From Diacronema lutheri (taxonomy: Eukaryota; Haptophyta; Pavlovophyceae; Pavlovales; Pavlovaceae): a stretch of 25,000 nucleotides of DNA. The position numbers and the translations under genes are program-made. Shown piece after piece: positions 1 through 8,019 of the stretch. Every line of letters starts with the position of its first letter. The stretch's first letter is position 1. The notes beneath the pieces are model-generated. The model saw nothing but the letters and a program-made list of their open reading frames with translations, was not told the origin of the DNA and ran no database searches. The DNA is taken from assembly GCA_019448385.1 (NCBI GenBank), contig JAGTXO010000076.1:1-25000 (forward strand), given 5' to 3'.

Positions 1-198
1 GCGTCCTACACCGTGCGAGGCTGCGCCGCGCCGGCAGGCGCTCGTCCGGCAGATTGGCTTGTCCGAATGTCGCGAGACTTTGGCGCGTGGCTCCATGCAC
101 CATGCTCATCGAATCGGCTCGGCAGGTCTGCGCACTTTCCGCCTCGATCACCCGCACGCGCGTGGTCGGCGCCGCGCGCGCCTCGTTTGGCCGTCCGA

Positions 199-520
199 CA
201 CGCTCGCGCGACCGTCGCGCAAGACCCACTAGGCCAAAGTCGCTCAAAATTTGAGCCAGGCGTCCCCAAGGTCTACCTTATTGATCGGCCTGGCCAGATT
301 TGCCGCGAAACGCTCCCTTCGCGTTCGCCCAGACTACTAACCCTAACCCTAACCCTAACCCTAACCCACGCTCGCGCGACCGTCGCGCAAGACCCACCAG
401 GCCAAAGTCGCTCAAAATTGGAGCCAGGTGTCCCCAAGGTCTACTCTATCGATCGGCCTGGCCAGGTTTGCCGCGAGACGCTCCCTTCGCGTTAGCCCAG
501 ACTACTAACCTAAACCTTCG
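199..520. repeat. Two-copy tandem duplication (about 168 bp unit) carrying telomeric repeats
   Basis: Two similar copies begin near 201 and 369 (spacing 168). Both contain the inverted repeat GCGCGAC-C-GTCGCGC, a shared GTCCCCAAGGTCTAC segment and a shared CGCTCCCTTCGCGTT segment, and each ends in CTAACCC-like sequence. Copy 1 ends in a clean telomeric tract; copy 2 ends in a degenerate CTAACCTAAACC. I see no gene in 1-504: the open frames crossing it are stop-poor GC-rich sequence without recognisable domains. The arrangement looks like a subtelomeric or interstitial telomeric block. Confidence 0.85.
337..367 (-). repeat. Interstitial telomeric repeat (TTAGGG)n
   Basis: About five units of CCCTAA run on the plus strand, so TTAGGG reads on the minus strand, towards the left edge of the window. 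This is the orientation a left-hand chromosome end would have. The tract sits at the junction of the two 168-bp copies. It is too short and internal to be the telomere itself. Confidence 0.9.
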
Positions 521-975
521 ACGAGCTCTTGCATCGCCTTCGCCTCCACCTCGAGGTCGGCCACGTCAGCCTCGGCGAGCCGCTCGCGCAGCCGCAGAGC
601 GCTCGTTGCGTCGATATGCAGGCTGAGCTGCAGCCGCTGCTGGAGCACGGCGAGACGCTCGGCAAGGTCGCGCATGCGCGCCCGATCGCGCAAAACGCAG
701 CGCATGCGCTGCGCGCGCGAGCGCGACGTGTACTTGGCCACGAATTTAGCCGTCTCACCTGCGAGATTGGTGAGCGCGCCGAGCGGCTGCGCTTGCGTGG
801 CGGCGTCGATGTTGTCGCTAGCGAGCTGCGTGAGCCGGCTCTCGAGCCGGCGCCACTCGTCGCAAAGCATCGCGGCCATCTCTCGGTTCCACGCCCCCGC
901 ACTGTACGCCTGCCACGCCGCGCGGCAGGCCTGGATCGCGCTGGTGAGCACAAGCGACACGGCTACCTCCTCCAT
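505..975 (-). CDS. Small helical protein resembling the MLKL/HeLo-type N-terminal four-helix domain
   Basis: A single open frame of 156 residues starts at an ATG (MEEVAVSLVL) and is predicted almost wholly alpha-helical. The central stretch ETAKFVAKYTSRSRAQRM followed by LRDRARMRDLAERLAVLQQR resembles the second half of the MLKL N-terminal / HeLo-like four-helix bundle, a membrane- or adaptor-binding module often placed in front of kinases, repeats or NLR-type proteins. Here nothing follows it: the last codons (GGT TTA GGT TAG) lie inside a degenerate telomere-like sequence, so the original C-terminal part may have been lost, or an exon may continue beyond a GAAG|GTTTAG donor. The upstream frame stays open past the chosen ATG, so a longer N-terminus or 5' exon is possible. 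The helical fold is well supported; the family name is a resemblance judged by eye. Confidence 0.5.
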   Translation of the reverse strand: MEEVAVSLVLTSAIQACRAAWQAYSAGAWNREMAAMLCDEWRRLESRLTQLASDNIDAATQAQPLGALTNLAGETAKFVAKYTSRSRAQRMRCVLRDRARMRDLAERLAVLQQRLQLSLHIDATSALRLRERLAEADVADLEVEAKAMQELVEGLG

Positions 976-1288
976 CGGGCCAGCGGGGATGAGTTTGACG
1001 CCTGAGAGGATGGTCGGGCGGCTTAGCCTTGAACCCAGCCGGAGATGAGTTACTTGGGATATACGAAGTGTCGATTGATGTATCCCTTTGATGATATCAA
1101 CGATTTAGGCATTGGAAATCGAACAGGTGGCTGCTGTTGGATTTGGCAGGCCGACGGGTACGACGCGGCGACAGCAGGCCGTGCGGGCGGCGGATGCTCT
1201 CGAGATTGATGTACACGGCCTCTTGGAAGCGTCGAGGTCGACGTCCTCATCCTCGCTCGCACTAACCCTAACCCCAAGAGTGCTTTCG
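976..1288. other. Intergenic stretch between two minus-strand genes
   Basis: This 313-bp gap separates the stop codon of the carrier gene from the start of the helical-domain gene. It contains a less GC-rich stretch around 1045-1115 that could serve as promoter for the minus-strand gene at 975, and a short telomere-like motif at its right end. I see no further gene. Confidence 0.5.
1262..1276 (-). repeat. Short telomere-like motif in the carrier 3' flank
   Basis: The minus strand reads GGGGTTAGGGTTAG just downstream of the carrier gene stop codon. It is in the same orientation as the tract at 337-367. Two units only, so it may be chance or a relic. Confidence 0.7.
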
Positions 1289-4200
1289 CTAGCCGAGGCG
1301 CGTCGTGCCGAGGGCCGTCCCGTCAAAGAGCGCGAGGATTAGCTCATCGCGCACCCAGCCGTATGCCACGAGCCGCAGCGGCGTCACGAGGCCAAAGCAC
1401 AGCCCGATCCATGCAGCGCGCGCGAGAGCTCCACCGTAAAGCGCGCGCACGGAGCGCGAGCCTGCGGCCTCGCGCAGCTCGTCGAAAAAGATGGACGAAA
1501 TCGTCTGCACGCTGGTCGAAGAGAGCGGATGCGCGGCCGCCGGCGCGAGCGGCGCGAGCGGCGGCGCGCCGTCGACGCCGCGTGCGCCAGGCGGGCCCAC
1601 TCCCACGTGCGGGCTTCCTGCCTCCATGTGCGGGCTGCCCGGCCCCACGTGCGGGCTGCCCGCGCCGTGCCGCTGCTCAGCAGCAGCGGCGGCCGCGCCC
1701 ACGGCGACGGCCACCACCGCGCCACGCGCGGCCTGCGCGCTCGCCGTCGCCGCCGTGGCGGCGGCGGCGGCGGAGGCGGCCGCAGCCGCGGCGGTCGCCG
1801 CTCGACGGTCGTCGGTCCAGCGCTGCAGCGTGCGCGTGCGCGCGATCTCGAGGGGTGCGGTGAGCAGCGCGGCGGCGGTGGCGAAGAGCACGGTCACTGC
1901 AACGTCGTCGGCGAGCGGCAGCCCGTCGCCCGCCGCCTGCGCGTCCGCCTGGGTCGAGCGCCACGTGCGGTACGCGCCCACACGCACGAGGGTGAGAGGC
2001 AGGTAGGTGAGGACGCTCATAGGGTAGGTCTGCACGCCGAGCAGCAGCGCCTGCTTGTCCGTCGGCCACCACGGCAGCTGCGCCGCGCTCGCCGCGCCGT
2101 GCAGGTCCGCCGCGACGACGGCCTCCGCCTGGCGCAGCAGCTTGAGGGCCTCAAAGGGCGAACGCACCGCCCAGTAGACCACGTCGGCACACAGCACCGC
2201 AACTGGCGGGCGGCGCGCGGCGGCGGCGGGCGGTGCAGGCGGGGAGCGCGCGAGCGCCTCAGGTTGGGCACGAGGGGGCACCCGCACGCACACCCGTTGG
2301 CAGCGCGGGCAAGCGCTGCCCACCGAGTGTCGTGCCGAGGTCGCCGAGCAGCTGCTCCGACAGGTGCGTGCGCATCACGTCGTACGTGGCAAAGAAGGCG
2401 CCGCCCTGCGGCGCGGCGGTCAGAATCGCCGGCACGAGCCCAGCAAACGGCGCGCGCAGCGCATCCGCCCAGCGCAGCCGCGCCACCCGCGCGCCGGCGC
2501 GTGGCGCGTGCGCGTGCGCGCTCTCCGCCGCATCGCGCGCGTGCGCACGCGGCTGTGCGCCGCCGTTGGCGCCACTGCCGCCGGCAGCGCGCGTCGACAG
2601 CTGCACGAGCGTGTCGCCGCGTGTGCGCCGGTGCGCGCGCGTCGTCCGGCGGAGAAGGTCGCGCCGCGCCCACGAGACGCGCGTGCGCGCCGTGTCGAGC
2701 GGATGGAGGACTGCAACCTTCACCACCTCCGTGAGCGCGCCCGCGATGAAGGCGGCGACCGCGATCTCCGAGTCGGCGATGCGCCGTACGGGCGAGCGCC
2801 ACGAGACGAGCTGCTCGCGCACTGCAAGGGGTGCGCGGCGGCGCAGTGCGGTGGGAAAGGGGCAGTGCGATGGAAGGGGCAGCGCGGTGCGAGGGCGCAG
2901 TGCGGTGGGAAAGGGGCAGTGCGATGGAAGGGGCAGCGCGGTGCGAGGGGGCAGTGCGGTGGGAAAGGGGCAGTGCGATGGAAGGGGCAGCGCGGTGCGA
3001 GGGGGCAGTGCAATGGGAAAGGGGCAGTGCGATGGAAGGGGCAGCGCGGTGCGAGGGGGCAGTGCGGTGGGAAAGGGGCAGTGCGATGGAAGGGGCAGCG
3101 CGGTGCGAGGGGGCAGTGCGGTGGGAGGGGGCAGTGCGGTGGGAAAGGGGCAGTGCGATGGAAGGGGCAGCGCGGTGCGAGGGGGCAGTGCGGTGGGAAA
3201 GGGGCAGTGCGATGGAAGGGGCAGCGCGGTGCGAGGGCGCAGTGCGGTGGGAAAGGGGCAGTGCGATGGAAGGGGCAGCGCGGTGCGAGGGGGCAGTGCA
3301 ATGGGAAAGGGGCAGTGCGATGGAAGGGGCAGCGCGGTGCGAGGGGGCAGTGCGGTGGGAAAGGGGCAGTGCGATGGAAGGGGCAGCGCGGTGCGAGGGC
3401 GCAGTGCGGTGGGAAAGGGGCAGTGCGATGGAAGGGGCAGCGCGGTGCGAGGGGGCAGTGCGGTGGGAAAGGGGCAGTGCGATGGAAGGGGCAGTGCGAT
3501 GGAAGGGGCAGCGCGGTGCGAGGGGGCAGTGCGGTGGGAAAGGGGCAGTGCGATGGAAGGGGCAGCGCGGTGCGAGGGGGCAGTGCAATGGGAAAGGGGC
3601 AGTGCGATGGAAGGGGCAGCGCGGTGCGAGGGGGCAGTGCGGTGGGAAAGGGGCAGTGCGATGGAAGGGGCAGCGCGGTGCGAGGGGGCAGTGCAATGGG
3701 AAAGGGGCAGTGCGATGGAAGGGGCAGCGCGGTGCGAGGGGGCAGTGCGGTGGGAAAGGGGCAGTGCGATGGAAGGGGCAGCGCGGTGCGAGGGGGCAGT
3801 GCGGTGGGAGGGGCAGTGCGGTGGGAGGGGGCAGTGCGGTGGGAGGGGGCAGTGCGGTGGAAGGGGGCAGTGCGGTGGGAGGGGGCAGTGCGATGGAAGG
3901 GGCAGCGCGGTGCGAGGGGGCAGTGCGGTACGCGAGCGCGCGGCGTATGCGCGCCGGGCAGAATGCGGGCCAGGTCTCGGCCAAATCCGGGCCGAATCCG
4001 GGCCGAATCCGGGCGATGCGTGCGGCCGCACCTGCACGCGGGAGCGCATCCGAAAGCTCCGCCGCGAACTGCACGTACTCAAACCCGTCGGTCACGTCAA
4101 CGACGATCTCGAGCAGGCCACCGGGAAGCAGCCGCCGCTCGCGGATCGCCTCGAGGCGCTTGCGCGGCAGCGCGACGGCGGCAGCGGCGGGAGAAGGGTT

Positions 4201-4860
4201 GGGCGCGTCCGCCCGCAAACGCGATGGCGCCAAGCTGGCGGTTGGCTCGACGCCGATGCGCCCGCCGCCACCGCCAGGCGTGGCGGCCGCAGCCTCGCCG
4301 TTACCGGTCGCATGGGCGGCGGGGGCCTCTGCCGGCGGCCGCGCGGTCGGCGTGCCCGCGGGAGCCGGCGCGAGGGCACGAGGCATGCCTGCAACTGGTA
4401 ACACGGCGACGCTAACGCCGTGCGCAAAGGATGATGGAAATAGCGCGCTCGAACCCGCAGAGCCGCCGCTGAACGCGCGCGACGCCAAGCCGGCCGTCGC
4501 CGCCGAGCGGGTGCCGAGCGCGGCCGGAGGGCTTTGCGCGGCCAAAGGGCTGTGCACGGGCGTGCTGAACTGTGCGGGTAAGCACACATGCACGCTGCCG
4601 CCCACGTGCGCTGCCGCTGCGGACAGCGCCACCGGCGCGAGCAGGAGGGCGGCCGGCGCCGCGGGCGCGCGCTGCGTCCGCCGGTGCGCGCCGGCGGCGA
4701 CGCCGGCGCCATGCCGCGGCGGCGCGTGGCGCAACGAGGCAGCGCGGCGCGGCGCGCTGTGCATGGGCGCACCCGCCCCGGCGAGCGCAACCAGCAGCGC
4801 GCCGATGGCCGCGCGCTCTCTGGCGACGCGGCCACGCCTGCACGCCTCGGACGGCCGCAT
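1289..4860 (-). CDS. Mitochondrial carrier family protein (SAM-carrier-like), three exons
   Basis: Exons 4860-4032, 2821-2324 and 2202-1289 join in phase to give 746 residues. All three carrier signature motifs are present: HPLDTARTR in repeat 1, RSPFEALK in repeat 2 and APLEIARTR in repeat 3 (P-x-D/E-x-x-K/R), each followed by a second helix (for example FAGLVPAILTAAPQGGAFF). The closest resemblance is to S-adenosylmethionine carriers. The first 276 residues are a low-complexity extension starting with a hydrophobic ER-signal-like segment (AIGALLVALAGAGAP), so plastid-envelope targeting is possible instead of mitochondria. Repeat 3 carries an insertion of about 90 residues (poly-Ala plus GSPHV repeats) in its matrix loop. 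Intron 1 (4031-2822) is CAG|GTGCGG to CTTGCAG and is almost entirely minisatellite; intron 2 (2323-2203) is 121 bp. The substrate is not proven by sequence. Confidence 0.85.
1601..1668. repeat. 21-bp coding repeat, 3 copies
   Basis: CACGTGCGGG-type units begin at 1604, 1625 and 1646 (spacing 21). They encode GSPHVGP, GSPHMEA and GSPHVGV in the matrix-loop insertion of the carrier's third repeat. Confidence 0.8.
2840..3930. repeat. 54-bp minisatellite (3 x 18-bp higher-order unit), about 20 copies, inside carrier intron 1
   Basis: A unit of 54 bp recurs (for example TGGAAGG at 2871, 2925, 2979), made of three diverged subunits of about 18 bp each beginning GGGGCAGTG or GGGGCAGCG. Some units are shorter and the right end decays into single 18-mers with GGTGGGAGG. 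Because the period is a multiple of three, reading frames remain open through it on both strands, which creates very long spurious open frames. On the carrier sense (minus) strand the array has no AG and no GT. Confidence 0.95.
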
Positions 4861-4874
4861 CCGGCGTCGTGATG

Positions 4875-4914
4875 ACCGCGCGTCAATAAATTGAACCGCG
4901 CGTCAATAAATTGA
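4875..4914. repeat. 20-bp direct repeat, 2 copies, upstream of the carrier start
   Basis: The unit CCGCGCGTCAATAAATTGAA occurs twice in tandem, 15-55 bp upstream of the carrier ATG. On the minus strand each gives a CAATTTATTG box, an AT-rich island in GC-rich DNA and a plausible core-promoter element. The rest of 4861-5058 shows nothing else; it is the gap between two minus-strand genes. Confidence 0.75.
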
Positions 4915-5058
4915 ACCGGCACTCTGCTGACTGCCTCGGGGCTCGTGAGTACGGCTGGTGACATCGGGAGTCGGGACGCCCGTGATTCGCCGCCTCGCCT
5001 TCGCACGAGTGCGTGAAGCGTAACGCCGCCATCAGCATCAGCCGCCTTAGGCGCCCGC

Positions 5059-5481
5059 TTAGTTGGCATAGGCGGCGGGCCCCGGCCCGATGCTCAGCGC
5101 ACGCTCGTCGAAGCGCTTGGACGTTGCGAACTTGAAGCTCGCCGACTTGAGATGCCGCCCGTCCGCCCGGCTGATCGCCTTGCCCGCGGTGCCAAAGCTC
5201 GAGTAAACGAGGGTTGGGCCGGGCATATCAGCCGCCTGCGTGCGCTTGCAGTGCTCGGCCGAGATGAAGAGGTTTGGCTGCGCCACGGGGCGCGTGGGGC
5301 GTGCGCGCGTCGGACGGCGCGCGCGGCGGCGCGCCGGCCGCGGCGCGTGCGCAGCAAGCCTCACGTGCGTGCGCGGGCCCTTCGGCACGCTGTGCGCGGG
5401 CTCACTCGTGCGCCGCGATAAGTGCTGCGGCCCGAATGAGGAGCGCAACTTGGTCTTCTTCGGCGCCTCTGCTTCCGTCAT
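5059..5481 (-). CDS. SHIPPO/PG-rich repeat ciliary protein (ODF3/CIMAP-like)
   Basis: Two exons, 5481-5365 and 5277-5059, joined by an 87-bp intron (CAC|GTGAGG ... GCGCAG|CCA, phase 0), give 111 residues starting MTEAEAPKKT. The order of motifs fits the sperm-tail PG-rich family: RSSFGPQHLSRR, a basic KGPRTHPNLFISAEH segment across the splice junction, ADMPGPTLVYSSFG, SFKFATSKRF and a C-terminal GPGPAAY. Family members bind or line axonemal microtubules. Removing the intron turns an arginine-rich low-complexity insertion into this continuous motif, which supports the splice model. A frame open upstream of 5481 lacks an ATG, so the ATG at 5481 was chosen. The gene is head-to-head with a PPP1R36-like gene, another cilium-associated family. 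Confidence 0.75.
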   Translation of the reverse strand: MTEAEAPKKTKLRSSFGPQHLSRRTSEPAHSVPKGPRTHVRLAAHAPRPARRRARRPTRARPTRPVAQPNLFISAEHCKRTQAADMPGPTLVYSSFGTAGKAISRADGRHLKSASFKFATSKRFDERALSIGPGPAAYAN

Positions 5482-5584
5482 CCGTGGCTGGCGCCGCCGC
5501 GGCGCCGAAACGACTCCGTCCAATTTGAAAACTTCCCCCAAAAAACCGACGATTTAAGAAAGCGCCCCGCTCGTTTCTCCCACG
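5482..5584. promoter_or_regulatory. 103-bp bidirectional promoter with CCAAT box
   Basis: This is the whole space between two divergent start codons. It contains a CCAAT at 5520-5524 followed by A-rich sequence (TTTGAAAAC, CCCCCAAAAAACC), unusual in this GC-rich window. The same layout occurs at 20577-20667. Confidence 0.6.
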
Positions 5585-6428
5585 ATGGCGAGGGACGTCA
5601 ACGACGTGGTGGAGGGCTTCGACCTTCGCGCGGCAAAGGAGCTCGCGCTTGCCAAGATGGGCGACGACTCCCCGCCCGCTTTCCGAGCTGCGGCGCGCCA
5701 GCCTCCGATCGACGCGCTCCTTCTCGCGCTCGCCGCATACTGCGCCGCATTCATCCGAAAGCTACGCGCGCGCCGCGAGCTCGACGCGGTGCAGGCGGAC
5801 ATGGCGCAGCGCGGCGGGCTGATGCGCGCGGGCTCGTCGCACGAGGGTGCTGACGCGGTGAGTGGTGCCACCGGCGCTGGCGGCGGCAGCGACGACGATG
5901 AAGACGACGACGATGACGTCAACGGCCGCGGCGACGCGGCGCGCGCGGCCGCGGAGAGCACGCTCGCGCAGCTCGAGGCGAGCCGGGTGGAGCTCGACGT
6001 GGCGGACGCCGAGGCCGCTGCCGCGCTCCGCACCGTCGGCACCGCATACGCCTCAGTGCTCGTCCGCGCGTCCGCGTCGGTGCAATCGCGAGGCGGCGGC
6101 GGCGGCGGCGGCGGCGACGGCCCATTCTTCGAGCGGCTTTACGCCTACTGCGCGCACGTGCTCAGAAGCGCCTTCGACCACCGCCACTGGCTGCAGGTGG
6201 ACAATGAGCTCAGTCGGCTCTTCCGATCCTCGCACTTCAACGTTGCCGCGCGGCGCAATGGCGGCGAGCGGCCGCTGCTCCCTGCGCGAGAGCTCCACGC
6301 GCTCCGCACGTGCGCCGCGCGTCGCTCCATGCGCCGCGCGCGAGCAACGCGCACGGCATGTGTGGGTGGGTGGGTGGGTGGGTGGGTGGGTGGGTGGGTG
6401 GGTGGGTGGGTGGGGGTGGGGGTGGGGG

Positions 6429-6474
<46 letters not shown>

Positions 6475-7455
6475 CGTGGAGGTGGGTGTGTGTGTGGGGG
6501 GGGGGGGGGGGGGGGGGGGGTGTGCAGGTTCGGGGGTTTCTCGCGCTCGCGCATGTGCACAGAGCCACCGCCGCGTTGCTCAGTCCGCGGCTTCCCCCAC
6601 CCCCCCCCCCTCCCCCCCCCCCCCCCCCATTCCCTTCCCTTCCCCCCTCCCCCCTCCACTGACTGGCGCAGTTCAACTGATGTTTTCATGCAGCAGGCAG
6701 CTGCGAGCGCGCAGCTCAGACGCGCGTCGGTGCGCGCGGTCGTCAGCGCGCGCTCGCCTGCGCTCGCCGCGTTGCTACCCACCACCGAGCAGAAGCTGCA
6801 GCAGGCCACCGAGGCGCACACGGCCGCGATCGCCGCCGCGAGGGTGCGCGCGCTGCGCGAAACCCGCCCGCGCGGCGTACGCGGCGTGCCCACCCGCGAA
6901 ACCCGCCCGCGCGACGTACGCGGCGTGCCCACCTTTTGAAACCCGCCCGCGCGCGGACGCGCTCTGCAGGCGCGCGCCAAGGCGTCCGCCACCGCGCGCG
7001 CGGCCCCGGGGCGTGGACTGGCTGCCGCCCCCAGCGCGCGGAGCCGTGCGCCGGTCGTGCCCGCACGGCCGCACGCGCCGCGCGCGCCGCCCGCCGCGCG
7101 CGCGGGCGTCGGCGGCTCGTCGCGGCGCGCCTCGCTGCTCTCCGCGCGCGACGGTGGCGCGCGAGGCGCGGGCGATGGCGTGGGCACCGCCCCGGCGACG
7201 GGCGCGGCTGCAGACGCCGTGCGCACGATGGCCGCCTACACGCACGCGCTTGACGCTGAGACGGCTGAGGCGGATGGGCTCCATGACGGTGCGAGTGGGG
7301 ATGGAGCGGACGACGGATTGGAGGAGCTGGGAAGCACGGATGACGCTGACGCGGTCGAGCTCGAAGCGCGCGGAACCGGGTTGGTCGGAGCTGCCGCGTT
7401 GATCGACGCGCAGCTCGAGGCCGAGTTCAGCGGCGCACAGCTTCACGCCAGCTAG
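5585..7455 (+). CDS. PPP1R36-like protein (protein phosphatase 1 regulatory subunit), three exons
   Basis: Exons 5585-6309, 6672-6843 and 6970-7455 join in phase to 460 residues. The recognisable core is FFERLYAYCAHVLRSAF then NELSRLFRSSHFN in exon 1 and RSPALAALLPTTEQK in exon 2, which resemble conserved blocks of the PPP1R36 (PPPI_inhib) family, a PP1 partner linked to testis and cilia. An acidic SDDDEDDDDD stretch lies near residue 100 and the C-terminal exon is low-complexity and acidic. Intron 1 uses CAC|GTGCGC and a GCGCAG acceptor directly after a long C-rich tract; its body holds GGGT repeats and G-runs. Intron 2 is AGG|GTGCGC to TCTGCAG. Alternative exon-1 donors exist near 6360. The head-to-head SHIPPO neighbour supports a ciliary role. 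Confidence 0.65.
6362..6520. repeat. (GGGT)n and long G-runs in PPP1R36-like intron 1
   Basis: About a dozen GGGT units (6362-6420) lead into a run of about 43 G (6432-6474) and a second run of about 25 G (6496-6520). The G-rich strand is the transcribed sense strand, so the intron RNA could form G-quadruplexes. Exact run lengths are assembly-sensitive. Confidence 0.9.
6859..6955. repeat. 39-40 bp direct repeat, about 2.4 copies, in PPP1R36-like intron 2
   Basis: GAAACCCGCCCGCGCG occurs at 6859, 6898 and 6938, with the linker CGTACGCGGCGTGCCCACC between copies. The array fills most of the 126-bp intron. Confidence 0.85.
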
Positions 7456-7468
7456 CAGCCCTGCGACA

Positions 7469-7518
<50 letters not shown>

Positions 7519-7530
7519 GGGGGGAGGGGG
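7469..7530. repeat. G-run in the convergent intergenic space
   Basis: About 49 consecutive G, then GAGGGGGGAGGGGGG, lie just after the PPP1R36-like stop codon and directly before the 89-bp array. The run interrupts a sequence (CCCTG-CGACAG ... GCTGTGCAAATC) that otherwise resembles one repeat-unit junction, so it appears to have expanded inside an array copy. Confidence 0.85.
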
Positions 7531-8019
7531 GCTGTGCAAATCGCCCTTGATGCGGTGGAGATCCTGCCGCACGCACTGATCAGTGAGCGCAAACAGCCAT
7601 CAGGCAGCCCTGGCGACAGGCTGTGCATATCGCCCTTGATGCGGTGGAGATCCTGCCGCTGGCACTGATCAGTGAGCGCAAACAGCCATCAGGCAGCCCT
7701 GGCGACAGGCTGTGCATATCGCCCTTGATGCGGTGGAGATCCTGCCGCTGGCACTGATCAGTGAGCGCAAACAGCCATCAGGCAGCCCTGGCGACAGGCT
7801 GTGCATATCGCCCTTGATGCGGTGGAGATCCTGCCGCACGCACTGATCAGTGAGCGCAAACAGCCATCAGGCAGCCCTGGCGACAGGCTGTGCATATCGC
7901 CCTTGATGCGGTGGAGATCCTGCCGCACGCACTGATCAGTGAGCGCAAACAGCCATCAGGCAGCCCTGGCGACAGGCTGTGCAAATCGCCCTTGATGCGG
8001 TGGAGATCCTGCCGCACGC
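7531..8019. repeat. 89-bp tandem array, five copies plus a partial
   Basis: Units begin with GCTGTGCAAATC or GCTGTGCATATC at 7531, 7620, 7709, 7798, 7887 and (partial) 7976. Each full copy carries the perfect palindrome CACTGATCAGTG. Copies differ mainly at CCGCACGCAC versus CCGCTGGCAC and AAATC versus ATATC. The partial right-hand copy merges into the last recognisable exon of the minus-strand gene, so the unit seems to derive from exon sequence encoding RQDLHRIKGDLHS. The period is not a multiple of three. Confidence 0.95.

Noticed and set aside
337-367. True chromosome end
   Set aside because: The tract is only about 31 bp and is flanked on both sides by the duplicated unit, so it is interstitial.
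2017-4894. Very long open frames (600-950 codons) on both strands across the 54-bp array
   Set aside because: They exist because the array period is a multiple of three and the unit lacks stops. On the carrier strand the array is an intron, shown by in-phase splicing that joins carrier repeat 1 to its leader.
7531-8019. CRISPR array or phage-type attachment repeats
   Set aside because: The 89-bp units are contiguous with no spacers and overlap exon-like sequence; the setting is eukaryotic.
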